From: Eurosta solidaginis
Lineage: Eukaryota; Arthropoda; Insecta; Diptera; Tephritidae
Length of the DNA stretch: 64,000 nt
Reading direction: 5' to 3'
Assembly: GCF_040869045.1 (NCBI RefSeq)
Contig: NC_090321.1
Span: 139,243,689-139,307,688 of the forward strand
A model generated the notes under the pieces. That model ran no database searches, had not been told where the DNA came from, and worked only from the letters and a program-made list of their open reading frames with translations. Numbering within the stretch: position 1 is the stretch's first letter; each line of letters starts with the position of its first letter. Both the position numbers and the translations under genes were made by a program. Positions 44,881-56,158 of the stretch are shown here, piece by piece.

Positions 44881-46482
44881 CTAGGGGGAACCGCAAAAAA
44901 CAAGCGGCTGAGGAGGGTCCGCGGAATCAATTTCTCCAATAATGAGCTTATGGATGAACAATACCCCCAGTAATATTCTCCGATTTTCCAGAGTGGGTAA
45001 GTTAATAAGAAGAAGTCTACTTCTGTATGGAGGAAGGTGGAGACTTGAGTCCCAATTAAGGCCGCGCAATGCAAATATCAAAAATTGCTTTTGAACTGAC
45101 TCAAGCCGCTTTATATGCTTTTGAGAAACAGGGGACCAAACGCATGAGCAATACTCGAGTATTGGACGAACCAGCGATGTGTAAAGAACCTTAGTGAGGT
45201 ACGGATCATCGAACTCTTTAGCCCATCTTTTAACAAATCCAAGTAAACCCAACGCTTTGTTGGCTATAGATGAAATATGCATGTTAAAATTCAATTTCGG
45301 ATCAAAAAGGACACCTAGATCATTTGCAATAGATATACGCTCCAAAGGCGTACCATCTATTACATAAGATTTCAATGCTGGCTTCACTCGGTGAAATGTC
45401 ATATGCTTACATTTAGAGCAATTTAAAGCTAGTAAATTTGTTGTGCACCAACATTGGAACGAGTCCAAGTCGGCCTGAAGAAGATCCAAGGAACTCAAAT
45501 CGGTAGGACAGTAAGTGTAGCAAAGTTTTACATCATCCGCATACATTATAGTATGGGAATATAATATTGTCTGTGGCAAGTCATTAATGAAAAGGGCAAA
45601 GAGCAAAGGGCCTAGATGACTTCCCTGGGGTACGCCGGAGGAAACTCCGAACGATTCCGACAGATTGCACTTGAACAGGACTTTTTGGGTCCGGTTAGAA
45701 AGATAGCTTTTCAGCCACATTAATAGGCGAAACGGAAAGCCCAGTAAATCAAGCTTATGAATAAGCAACTCGTGGTTGACGGTATCAAATGCTTTGCTGA
45801 AGTCCGTGTATATGACATCCGTTTGCTTGTTCGCTAAAAATCCTTCCATAACTATAGAGGTGAATACAAGCAAATTTGTAGTGGTAGACCTTTGACGAAT
45901 AAAACCGTGTTGACATAGAGATAAAAGACTAGAACACTGATATTGCAGTTGATTGGTGACAATCTGTTCAAAGACTTTAGGAATCACTGAAAGTTTAGCA
46001 ATACCCCTGTAGTTTTCAACTTTTGACCTACTACCTTTTTTATGCAGGGGTATAATAAAAGACTGTTTCCAAAGTGCCGGGAATGACGCAGATCCCAGAG
46101 ATAGCTCAAATAATTTTAAAATAGGCTCATACATGTTTTCGGCGCAGTACCTAAGCACGCAACTAGGAACACCGTCCGGTCCCGGAGAAAAGGTGGGCTT
46201 CAAAGATTGAAGACTCTGAAGAACAATATTACCATCAATAGCAGGATTCCTAATGTAATTCGAGCTATCTAAGCAATAGGGATATTGACCAGAATGAAAA
46301 CCACTGGATGAATACGTGGACTTAAAGAACTCAGAAAATAGTTCAGCAACGTCGTCATCAGTGCAAGCTTTTTTACCTCCAAAGGTTAATGAGGAAGGAT
46401 ACCCAGAAGTTTTCCGCTTTGAATTTACGAAACTGTAAAACTTTTTTGGATTTCTAAAAAATTGGGCTTTACAACAACTCAA
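44881..46482 (-). pseudogene. Non-LTR reverse transcriptase domain (ORF2, C-terminal part)
   Basis: 533 codons from an internal Met. Motifs in order: SPGPDGVPSCVL, IPLHKKGSRSKVENYRGI, QHGFIRQRSTTTNLL, YTDFSKAFDTVNHELL (first Asp), SGVPQGSHLGPLLFALFIND, IMYADDVKLCY (palm Asp pair), then LGVLFDPKL and LYTSLVRPILEYC. These fit jockey/CR1-group enzymes that prime on nicked DNA. The frame ends at 44881, but homologous C-terminal sequence (YVPFYLPLCRRNFAKNNP) continues in another frame to 44712, so a one-base shift near 44885 has occurred. Upstream it shares its frame with the endonuclease at 46702-47658. Confidence 0.88.
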
Positions 46483-46701
46483 GTAATTTTTATAACAAAG
46501 CTGATTAAGACGGTGAAATTTAGAACGAGCTATTAGATATTTAGAGAGGTCTGCAGATGCTCCAGATTTCTTGAACCTCTTATAAAGCCTAGATTTGATG
46601 TTATTAAGTCTGATAAGTTGCCTTGAAAACCAAGGGGGCTTATTCGAACATAGGGTATAGCGAGTAGGAATGCAGGTATCAAAGAAGCTATCAAGCGTAC
46701 T

Positions 46702-47658
46702 TTAAAATATAGAGATAGCCGAATCGACATCAGTGCAAGCATAGAGATCCGACCGATCATGGGAAGCCAACAGATCATTGAGCATAATGAAATTCGCTTT
46801 GTAGAAGCATCTAGATCGGGGACGAGACTGTACTTGAATCCTACGGGGTAGGCTGATATCAAGTGATATCTCTAGCGTAGGGTGAAGAGGGTCTTCTGGA
46901 AGGGATAAAGGTGGTATTTGCGTAAGGGCAGTACCCACCGAGCCATCCACAAATACTAAATCCAGCATTTTATTTCCACTATTTGGAACATTGTTAATCT
47001 GTAAAAGAGATGAGTCTAACAAGCAATTGAGAAACTCATGTTGAGCAGTGGGAGTTAAAAAGTTTGAATCACTTATATTAACCCAACTAACTGTTGGCAA
47101 GTTAAAGTCACCAACAACAACAAGTCGATCGTTATCTCCCAACTGCGAATGCAAATCACAGATGGCCGAGCTATGACTAGCATAAACATCCATATCCGAA
47201 CGAGGTGGTATATACGAACAGCAAAAAATTACGCTATAGCTACCGAATGAAAGCCTAACTGCTATGAATTCGATATGAGAGATATTGTCCAGCGAAATCA
47301 ACTCAGACGATAGGTTAGATTCAACAGCAATAAGGACACCTCCCGCTCTAGAGATGCGACCACGCCGATAAACAGCATATTTATTTGAAAAAACCTCAGA
47401 ATTGTAATTATCAGGCTTTAGCCAGGTCTCCGTAAAAGCTACAATTTGTGCAGAAAAGTTGAAAGAATTAAGGAAGAATGGAACAAGTTTTGATCGTAAA
47501 CCACGAACATTTTGATAATTAATGAGAAGACGGGACAGATCAGCAATTACCTTTGTGTTGTTATTACTGTGTTCGTCATACCGTTTTTTGGCTGTAATAA
47601 AATAGGTTCGGCCCTCGCCTTTCTCGTGAACAAGTGAACCACAGTATGCTTGGGCCAA
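46702..47658 (-). pseudogene. Non-LTR apurinic-like endonuclease domain (ORF2, N-terminal part)
   Basis: 318 codons with INYQNVRGLRSKL (N-terminal metal site), VAFTETWLKPDNYNS (catalytic Glu), FCCSYIPPRSDMD, VVVGDFNLPTVSW (GDFN motif) and later KMLDLVFVDG, the exonuclease/endonuclease/phosphatase fold of non-LTR elements. The first ~30 residues have no homologous look. It ends at a TAA (46702-46704), but the same frame is open from there to the reverse transcriptase, so a single stop breaks ORF2. The terminal SDH motif seems altered (PEDPLHPTL). Confidence 0.85.
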
Positions 47659-47668
47659 AAAGAGGAAT

Positions 47669-49346
47669 CACCGATCTCTATGATTTTGTGACACAACAAT
47701 ATATCCTATATACGTAAGCAATCGGTGAAATTTGAAGCTTATAGCTGTTAAAATAGGGCAGTAATTACGAAAAGTTTCTTATCTGAACAATCGGTTGTAT
47801 GAGATATATACTATATATACAACCGATCCCTATGATTTTTTCAGACAACAATATATGCCATATACGTAAGCGTTCGGTAAAATTTGAAGCTTCTAGCTGT
47901 TAAAATTGGGCTAAAATTGCGAAAATATATATATATACTATATATATACTATATATACCACCATATATATACTATATATACCACCGATCTGTATGATTTT
48001 TTCAGACAACAATATAGGCTATATACGTAAGCATTCGTTCAAATTGGAAGCCTCTAGCTCTTAAAATAGGGCAGTAATTACGAAAAGTTTCTTATCTGAA
48101 CAATCGGTTGTGGGGGATATATACTATATATACGACTGATCTCATCAATTTTTTCAGGCAACAATATGTGCAATATATGAAAGTATATGGTGAAGTTTGA
48201 AGCTTCAATCTGTTAAATTGAGTAAGATATTACAAAATTCCTCTTTTTCTGAAAAATCGGTTGTATGGACGATATATGCTATAGTGGTCCGATCCGGAAG
48301 GTTCCGACAAATGTCTAATCGGACACCCAAATACACCTGCTCACCAAATTTTATCAAGATATCTCAAAAATTGAGGGACTAGTTTGCATACAAACAGACA
48401 GACGGACAGACGGACAGACAGACAGACGGACATGGCTAAATCAACTCAGCTCTTCATTCTGATTATTTCGGTATACTTAATGGTGGGTCTTTCTATTTTC
48501 CTTTAAGGACTTACAATTTTGGGTTTCGTGACGAAATTAATATACCATTTCATTTTCATGAAAGTTATAAAAATAGGTAGGTACTTTGTGTGAGGATGCA
48601 AAGCTTCACGTTTTTTGTGGTCTGCATGTAAAAACTACGACTACGAATCACGTATTTCAAAAATATATGAAGTAAACGTAACTATTTGATGAAACTTGAT
48701 GAATTTTGAAGCTTCTATCCGTAAAAAAGGGGCAAAAATGACGGTTTGTATGAAGTACATAATATATATACCACCGACCTCTATGATTTTTTCAGACAAC
48801 AATATATGCTATATACGTAAGCATTTGGTGAAATTTGAAGCTTTTAGCTGTTAAAACGGGGCAGAAGTTACGCAAAGTTTCTTATCTGAACAATCGGTTG
48901 TATGAGATATATACTATGTATACACCCGATCTCAATGATTTTTTCAGACATCAATATATGCTATACACGCAAGCATTTGGTGAAATTTCTTCTAGCTGTT
49001 AAAATGGGGCCGAAATCGCAAAAAAAAAAATATATATACTATATATATACTATATATACCATCATATATATATTATATATATCACCGATCTCTATGATTT
49101 TTTGACACAACAATATATACTATCTACGTAAGCAATCGGTGAAATTTGAAGCTTGTAGCTGTTAAAATGGGGTAGAAATTGCGAAAAGTTTCTTATCTGA
49201 ACAATCGGTTGTATGAGATATATACTATATATACAACCGATCTCTATGATTTTTCAGACAGCAATATATTCCATATACGTAAGCGTTCGGTGAAATTTGA
49301 ATCTTCTAGCTGTTAAAATGGGGCTAAAATTGCGAAAATATATATA
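47669..49346 (+). repeat. Right-arm complex tandem repeat, third block
   Basis: Array with microsatellite at about 48393-48431. Ends in a TATATATA tract where the errantivirus is inserted. No gene. Confidence 0.85.
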
Positions 49347-49761
49347 AGTTACACGCATAGGTACCATAATACGGCACACCCTACGATCACGTTGCTAAGC
49401 ATGTGACTTATTTAGTTCAACAGAATAAAGTCGCTGACGCGACACACGCGCAACCATCGATCAGGTCACCTTACATTAGTTATGGGAATCGCACGCTAAG
49501 CATTTCCTGTTTACACAAGCGAGCAGTTCTGGGTAAGCATGGGAACTGCAATGTAAACATTTTAGTTAATATAAGAAGTTATTTAAGTAAGTTACAACGT
49601 ATGTTGAGGGCAGTAGTTAATTAGCGTGCAAGTGACACGAATAAAGAAGTTGTGACGTTAATCTGAAAGCGTTCTTTCTTTCATTTCACAAGTATCGGAG
49701 GACAGTGAGTTCCTCCGCACCTTTAATTTTTTTACATCTCCCACGAGACGGGAGATAACTG
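49347..49761 (+). repeat. 5' LTR of the errantivirus
   Basis: 415 bases, AGTTACACGCATAGG to GGGAGATAACT, with GAATAAAG near 49640. Differs from the 3' LTR at about five sites (for example CGACACACG versus CGGCACACG, and GGGTAAGC versus GGGTAAAGC). Confidence 0.92.
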
Positions 49762-49777
49762 GCGCCCGAGCTTCGGA
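49761..49777 (+). other. Primer-binding site
   Basis: TGGCGCCCGAGCTTCGG at the LTR edge; the T is shared with the LTR end. The first 12 bases equal those of the tRNA-Lys-type site of the gypsy element at 34870, the rest differ. Confidence 0.7.
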
Positions 49778-49807
49778 GTACAGGGTTCGCGTCGCGTGTG
49801 TTAAGTG

Positions 49808-50035
49808 GAAAGTGCACAAAAAAAAAAAATTGAAAATTCTCCAATCTAACCGTGAAAAGTGCAAGAAAAAATTGAAAATTCCCCAATCTAACAGGGAAAA
49901 GTGAAAGAGAGAAAATTGAAAATTCTCCAATCTAACAGTGAAAAGCGCAAGAAAAATAGAGAAAATTGAAAATTCCCCAATCTAACAGGGAAAAGTGAAA
50001 GAGGAAGAGAGAAAATTGAAAATTCTCCAATCTAA
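49808..50035 (+). repeat. Leader minisatellite of the errantivirus
   Basis: About five copies of a 40-50-base unit centred on TTGAAAATTCTCCAATCTAAC and GTGAAAAGTGCAAG, alternating TTCTCC and TTCCCC. It lies between primer site and gag, where Drosophila gypsy has its insulator repeats. Sequence is not that of the known insulator sites. Confidence 0.8.
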
Positions 50036-50139
50036 ACGCGACAAGAATCCTCAAATGAGACATTGGATTGTGTAGGTCACACGTATATTTTCTTACAGTT
50101 CTTATCTTTTCAGCATACCTAATCATGAATGCCGACTAA

Positions 50140-50976
50140 ATGAAGAAGTCGCTGACTGAAATGAATGGCGCCGTGAACGCCATCCTCGCTCAGCTGAGGA
50201 GATTCGAGGAACGCCTCAAAAGCGTAGAATCGACGAACGCTGACGAGTCCATACAAGGACTTAGCCAAACCCTAGAGAGACTAGAAAGAAGAATAGAAGA
50301 GGTTCATCGGCAATCTGTCGATAGTGAGGCAACACCAGTAGAAGAGCCTCTTGTGACTCCTAAGACGGAGGAGGACCTCAAAGAAATAGCAAGGTTACCA
50401 GATTGTGTGAAAGAACTTCAAGTGTTTGATGGATCTCGGGAGCACTATACCTCCTGGATCCATAGTGTAGAACAGGTTTTAAGTGATTATAAGCCCGTTC
50501 GGCAAAAGCCAATATATAGGGCAATTTTAAGGCACATAAGATGCAACATTAGGGGAGCGGCAGATGCCGCCTTGGTGTCTCACAATATTTTAGATTCGGA
50601 TTGGAAGAAAATCAAGGAGATTCTCTCCTTGCATTATGCGGACGTTAGGGATATCGAAACCCTTGATCAGCAACTTACCCTCATGACCCAGGGGCGGCAA
50701 AAGGTGTCCGAATTCTATGCCCAAATAAACAAGCAATTGTCACTCATGATAAATACAATAAGCACTGATAAATATGTGCACACAGAAACGGTTAAGGCAT
50801 TGGCCGAGGCACATAGACGAAGAGCCTTGGATGTCTTCATCAGGGGGCTGAACGGCGACTTGCCGACCTTGCTTCTTATGCAGAAGCTAAAATCCTTACC
50901 TGAGGCATATTCGTCATGCCTCACGTTCATGAACGTGGATCGGCGAAACGCTATTTACCGCCCCCACAGGTATTAA
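50140..50976 (+). pseudogene. gag: Errantivirus Gag, main part
   Basis: 278 codons. An N-terminal coiled-coil-like region (residues about 15-70, heptads around LRRFEERLKSVES and LERLERRIEEVHRQ) precedes a capsid-like part with VFDGSREHYTSWIHSVEQVL near 105-125, the common start of gypsy-type Gag capsids. An upstream ATG at 50126 opens only a tiny frame. Past about 50940 the likely continuation (basic, Asn/Arg/Ser-rich, nucleocapsid-like) is in another frame to a TAG at 51300-51302. That is either an old frameshift or the programmed gag-pol overlap; I cannot decide. No zinc knuckle is seen, as usual for errantiviruses. Confidence 0.7.
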
Positions 50977-51302
50977 ACAGAAGTGGCCGAATGTTCGGCG
51001 ATTCGTACCAAACTCCATCACAGCGTTATTTTCCTCGCGGCAGCGCAGACTTCTCTGGCACACCGCAGAATCCAGCCCCGAACCATTCAAGGTACAATAA
51101 TGCAACCCACTCCAATGGGAGCTTTATAGACCGACATCAAAATCAGAGGAGATTCAACTCCCCATACGCCAGGTCAGGGCAAACCAGGAACAGCCACAAA
51201 TCTGCGCAAAGCTGGCGCAACAACAGTGACCCCCACGGCTATAAGAGCGAATGCCGGTGCATCCTCTCAAACCCGCCAGACAGGAAATTCCAGGTTCTCT
51301 AG

Positions 51303-51998
51303 GTACGACGGGCCAAGGAAAAGTCAGTTTCCAACAAAGTTTTCAAATATTTAGAGTACGTCACTCAGGGTCAAGGTATATTAGAGTTCTTAGTTGACAC
51401 CGGCGCAAATAAAAACTACATTAGCGAGCGCGTAGCCTTAAACACTACCCCAGTGGAAAAACCATTCCATGTAATCTCGGCGGGGGGTAGAATCAAAATC
51501 GACAAGAAGGTTTGCGGAAACTTTTTTCAGTTTGTTGGTAGGGATCTGCCGACTACATTCTTTGTCCTTCCCGGTCTAGAATCATTTGACGGGATAATAG
51601 GGGATGATACTCTCTCAGAAATTAAAGCGGTGTTAGATAGGGAACTCAATACCCTCATCCTTAAAGCAGACATCCTTCTGCCTCTTAAGCGAAAGACTGC
51701 GCAACAAGTTAACTCCATTAATATAGTCATCCCCCTTGACAACTATCTCACCGAACATACGAAAAGCAAGCTATATGGAATACTAGAAAAGTACGAAACT
51801 TTATTCGGTCCAGTCGACCAATCCACGGAAATTCAAACCAACCTCCAGGCTGAGATAAAAACAGTAACCGAAAACCCCATTTACACCAAAAGCTATCCCT
51901 ACCCCGTCAATATGCGTGGAGAGGTCGAAAGACAAATTCAAGAACTGCTTTCACAAGGCATCATCCGTCCGTCAAAGAGTCCCTATAACTCCCCCTAA
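51303..51998 (+). pseudogene. pol: Errantivirus protease and start of reverse transcriptase
   Basis: After the TAG at 51300 the frame is open. EFLVDTGANKNYIS (about 51381-51425) is the retropepsin active site with intact DTG, and FDGIIGDDTL the later structural motif. Connection-region motifs follow and the reverse transcriptase starts with RQIQELLSQGIIRPSKSPYN. The frame then stops at 51998 because roughly 11 bases, including the usual residues between the SPYNSP and PKK motifs, are missing. Confidence 0.75.
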
Positions 51999-53391
51999 GA
52001 AATCCGGCTCGGATGAAGAAAAGAAATACCGGATGGTCATTGATTTTAAAAGGTTAAACGCCGTAACGATTCCCGATACATATCCCATCCCGGACATCAA
52101 CGGGACTATTGCCAGCCTTGGCGAAGCCAAATATTTTACCACACTGGATTTAACGTCAGGATTCCATCAAATCCCAATGAAAAAGTGTGACATCCCTAAA
52201 ACGGCATTTTCCACCATGAATGGAAAATATGAATTCCTGCGACTTCCTTTCGGGCTAAAGAATGCGCCCTCTATCTTCCAAAGAATGATAGACGATGTCC
52301 TCAAAGAATTTATAGGTCGAATTTGTTTTGTATATATCGACGATATAATTATCTTCAGCAAGGACGAGGCCACCCATTTGGAGGACATCGAAACAATTCT
52401 TTTTAGACTACTAGACGCGGGACTCAAAGTTAACCTCAAAAAAACACAGTTTTTAAAAAGAAGCGTTGAATTTCTGGCTTATATAGTAACCTCCGAAGGA
52501 CTCCTGCCAGATCCTAAGAAAATAAATTCGATAAGAAATCTGTTGCCACCCTCAAATCTAAAAGAGCTCAAAAGTTTTTTAGGTTTAACTTCTTACTATA
52601 GGAAATTTATTCGGGACTACGCCAAAATCGCGAAACCGCTCACTAACCTCACAAGGGGTGAACACGCACAAGTTAAGGCTACGCAGTCCAAAAAAGTGCC
52701 AATATCACTAGACAGGGACGCCCTTAGGGCATTCGATGACCTTAAGGAAATGTTGACAACCTCAGAAGTCCTAACACTTCCCAACTTCGAAAAAACCTTT
52801 AACTTAACAACAGACGCCTCAGACTACGCTATTGGCGCGGTATTGTCGCAGGACTATGATGGTAAAGACAAGCCAATTGCGTTTATATCGAGAAGCTTAA
52901 CAACCACAGAGGAAGGGTACGCTACAAATGAAAAAGAGATGCTCGTCATCGTTTGGGCGTTAGACAATCTGCGAAATTACTTGTATGGTGACAGGAAAAT
53001 ACGTATATTCACCGACCACCAACCACTAACTTTCTCCCTCAGCAATCGCAACTACAATGCTAAGCTGAAGCGATGGAAAGCCCGGATCGAAGAGTACAAT
53101 TATGAACTCATCTACAAACCCGGAGAATCTAACGTCGTGGCTGATGCCCTTTCTCGTCTAAAAACCCAAGTAAACCAATTGACGGATTCAATGCCGCCCA
53201 CATCCGAGGTCGGTAGTCAGAATTCAACCATGGGATCAGATTCCGATACAGTCCATAGCGCAGAACAGGATAACACAGACCTGATCCCCTTCGTGGAAGT
53301 ACGACTAAATGTTTTCAGAAACCAAATTGTGTTCGGGGCAGACTTCAAATCTACGAAGAACCGCACCCTGGACACTCACGCCACTACGTAG
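51999..53391 (+). pseudogene. pol: Errantivirus reverse transcriptase and RNase H
   Basis: Continues in a second frame (homologous from the PKKSGSD motif near 51995). Palm and fingers motifs: MVIDFKRLNAVTIPD, TTLDLTSGFHQIPM, LPFGLKNAPSIFQR, FVYIDDIIIFS (YIDD near 52330). RNase H: LTTDASDYAIGAVLSQD (about 52806) with later catalytic Glu in ATNEKEM and Asp in FTDHQPL and VVADALSRL. All catalytic residues remain. A further frameshift near 53345 precedes integrase. Confidence 0.85.
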
Positions 53392-54012
53392 GGATAGAAA
53401 ACATTAGTGAAAACGAACTAATTAGCATCTTGAAAGAAAAACTGAGCCCAAATGTCATCAGTGGTATCAAAATACCGGAAGATCAGTTAGGTCTATTACA
53501 GAGAGTTTATTTAGACCATTTTACCAACTGCAAGGTACGAATAGCGCAAACCCTTGTGGAGGACTTAAGAAATCCAGATAGTGTGTGTGAAGCAATAGCA
53601 ACGGAGCACAAGAGGGCTCACCGTAATGCCACGGAGAATAGGAAACAACTTCTTGAGCGTTGCTATTTTCCCAAGATGAGCAGTCAAATTAGGAAATATG
53701 TACTGGCTTGTGAGACGTGTAGACTCAGTAAGTACGACAGGCACCCCCCATAGGCCAGAATTACAGGCTACACCAATCCCATCGCGACCATGCGAGATCC
53801 TTCACTTAGATATATTCGAAATTCAAGGGGAAAAATTTTTAAGTTGTATCGATAAATTTTCTAAATTCGCAAAGCTTTTTCACATCAGAAACAAAGGAAC
53901 CCTGCACCTTAGGCAAAAAATAGTGAAACTTCTGCACTATTTCACCACCCCTAGAATTTTAGTCACTGATAACGAACGCGGATTGATTAGCCCTGTTGCG
54001 CCTAACCGCTAA
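53392..54012 (+). pseudogene. pol: Errantivirus integrase, truncated
   Basis: The zinc-binding N-terminus (EHKRAHRNATENRK, then CETCRLSKYD) is open to 53753, where a C-run slip shifts the frame. Then LHLDIFEIQGEKFLSCID (first catalytic Asp) and ILVTDNERGLISP (second Asp, about 53975). Sequence similarity stops right after that motif: the segment with the catalytic Glu and the whole C-terminal domain is missing and replaced by AT-rich DNA. The enzyme must be inactive. Confidence 0.85.
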
Positions 54013-54538
54013 GCAAATGAATATTTAATTCTCAGAAAAAAAAAAAAAAAAACAAAACTTAAGCTTATGCGCCTAATCCGCTAAGCAAAAATAAAACAAA
54101 TTTTTTTTTTTAACAAAAACAAATAAACAAATAAAAATAAAATTAAAATATTAATCCAATGAAAAAGGATACAAAAAAAAGACAACCAAAATTTTTCACC
54201 TTTTTAATTTTCCTAATTTTTTGTTCCCTTTTTATTTTTGAAACCCTTTGTAATAACAGTATAAAGCAAAATTTTTAAATTTTATTTTAATCTTCCCCAC
54301 TAATCATAATATGTAAACCACCGACACATTAACAAATTAACATCGCTAGAAAGGCGAAAATCTTAAACTAAAACAGTAACGCTAGTTTAATGATAATCAA
54401 TCTAATCTTAAGAATTCCGCTTACTAATAATACTTTCCTACTATCAATAACATTTTTTTCTTTTTTATTAAATAGATAACCGTAACTTAGTACTTAGAAC
54501 ATAACAACTACTAACTACATTAAATTAGAATTAACATC
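54013..54538 (+). other. AT-rich replacement segment between integrase and env
   Basis: Starts TTGCGCCTAACCGCTAAGCAAA and repeats it as TGCGCCTAATCCGCTAAGCAAA at about 54065, each followed by A-rich sequence. Several stops in all frames. It occupies the place of the integrase C-terminus. Confidence 0.6.
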
Positions 54539-56149
54539 TTGCGTTGCAGATTCCCACTGCTGGCATCAGCCATCAGCGCACTACACATATTCAACTACAA
54601 GGCCCCAATAATAACCATCCAGAGCGGGGATGGGTGGATCATAGGGGGCTCATTCAAACTCATACACGTCATCGACCTACAAAAGTACACCACGATGGTG
54701 ACTCAAATGGATAAATTAGCAAGTCATCTAATCAAACGAACCGACGAGCAACTCTTAGCCCAGCACTACATCAACCAAACACTCGAACGACTCGAAGAGT
54801 TGATGGGAAGCACAAGCAAGACTAGAGTCACCCGATCCATTGACTGGATTGGGTCAGCATGGAAATGGCTGGCAGGATCGCCTGACGCAACAGATTGGAA
54901 TAACATCCTCCACAGCCAAAACCAGATAATAGCGAACAACAACCATCAATATAAGGTCAATAGAAAGCTATTAACAACCACCGAAGAAGTATTGAAACGA
55001 ATTGAAGAAGTGGTGAACCGCACCAACTACGTAGTAAAGGAAACAGAAGGAATCGAATTCGAGCAAAGCGCACTTCGCAACATTGTCCTCATTCGTGAAG
55101 AGGTCAATGAATTTGTGCGAGCATGTCAATTGGCAAAGCGAGGAATTGTTAATACCAACTTGCTAGACATAGACGAAGTGAACCAAATCCTATCTGAAAC
55201 AGAAACCCTCCCATACCAGAATGTAATTGAGGCAATCGAATATGGCCAACCATCGGCCCTCACAAACGGGACACTTCTACTTTACGTCCTATCGATGCCG
55301 AAAGTGACGGCCAGTAAATACAATCTTCTGATTACCCGCGCTGGAATCTACGCTGGTAAACAAGTGGACTTACCGTTCGACAGAATGCTGGTCAATCAAG
55401 AGGAGACATACGGGTTGACGAAGGATTGCATGGTTATCGGCTCATCCACAGTATGCAGCTCCGAGTCCTTGATTGCGCTGGAAGAAAACAGCTGCCTGCC
55501 ACGACTCTTAAAAGGTGGGGCTGCTAGTTGTCAATTTATTAGACGAAACGGATCCCGTATAGAGCTGGTAAACGAAAACACCATTTTCATTTCAAACTAC
55601 CAGGGCATAATAAGGAGCAACAATGCCACAATTACTATTAATGGCACATACGTAATTCAATTCAACAACGAGTCAATCAAGATTGGCGATCAGGAATTTT
55701 CCAGCAATGAAGCTGTTACCGCACACGCCCTCCCAGCCGTACTTTCTAACATAAAAAACCATACCATGAAAGTCAACTTGGAGTACATCCATGACATCAC
55801 AATGGAGAATGTTAAGTATCTAGGCTATGTCAATGAAAAAATCAATTTTTCTATCGTTACAGAAGCTATCACGATTTGCGCAATAGCCCTTATTGCCGGA
55901 ACACTGTGGAGATGTTACACAAAGAAACTAGACCTTCCACCGGTTCAAATTCCAACGCATTGGACGGGAAACATTAGCATAAATAGGACCCCCAAAGGCA
56001 AATCTGCACCTGCATTTTATCGCTCAGATCCTAGCCTGCCAGTCACAAGCGTCAGTACTAAATCATCACCAGAAGGCCGCAATCACTCCTTACAAAATTT
56101 CTCCCCCTCACGCTTTTCGACATTTGATCTACGAGACGCAGATCTTTAA
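54539..56149 (+). CDS. env: Errantivirus envelope protein, long open frame
   Basis: 536 codons with no internal break, beginning at a TTG, not an ATG. A splice-acceptor-like TTGCGTTGCAG at 54539-54549 suggests that, as in other errantiviruses, env comes from a spliced mRNA with its start upstream; the signal peptide is therefore not in view. A furin-type site RVTR (residues 96-99) is followed by a hydrophobic, aromatic, fusion-peptide-like stretch (to ~115). Long helical regions (about 130-200), cysteines between 297 and 332, several N-glycosylation sequons, a transmembrane helix about 436-459 and a 75-residue tail follow. Layout matches insect F-type fusion proteins. Env is the only gene of this copy without visible damage. 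Confidence 0.85.
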   Translation: MRCRFPLLASAISALHIFNYKAPIITIQSGDGWIIGGSFKLIHVIDLQKYTTMVTQMDKLASHLIKRTDEQLLAQHYINQTLERLEELMGSTSKTRVTRSIDWIGSAWKWLAGSPDATDWNNILHSQNQIIANNNHQYKVNRKLLTTTEEVLKRIEEVVNRTNYVVKETEGIEFEQSALRNIVLIREEVNEFVRACQLAKRGIVNTNLLDIDEVNQILSETETLPYQNVIEAIEYGQPSALTNGTLLLYVLSMPKVTASKYNLLITRAGIYAGKQVDLPFDRMLVNQEETYGLTKDCMVIGSSTVCSSESLIALEENSCLPRLLKGGAASCQFIRRNGSRIELVNENTIFISNYQGIIRSNNATITINGTYVIQFNNESIKIGDQEFSSNEAVTAHALPAVLSNIKNHTMKVNLEYIHDITMENVKYLGYVNEKINFSIVTEAITICAIALIAGTLWRCYTKKLDLPPVQIPTHWTGNISINRTPKGKSAPAFYRSDPSLPVTSVSTKSSPEGRNHSLQNFSPSRFSTFDLRDADL

Positions 56150-56158
56150 AGGGGGAGG
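56148..56158 (+). other. Polypurine tract
   Basis: AAAGGGGGAGG right before the 3' LTR, after the env stop. Confidence 0.85.

Larger units (their letters stand above)
44508..47668 (-). mobile_element. Non-LTR retrotransposon, 5'-truncated, jockey/CR1 group
   Basis: Lies in a TATATAT tract of the array; the array resumes with CACCGATCTC at 47669. On minus: endonuclease, reverse transcriptase, short 3' region and a simple AAAT-type tail. ORF1 is lacking, so the copy is 5'-truncated. The endonuclease and reverse transcriptase belong to one ORF2 interrupted by one stop and one late frameshift. Confidence 0.85.

Noticed and set aside
46340..46370. A CUGAUGA box on minus as a hammerhead candidate
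   Set aside because: It lies in reverse transcriptase coding sequence, with no GAA box or pairing arms at a fitting distance.
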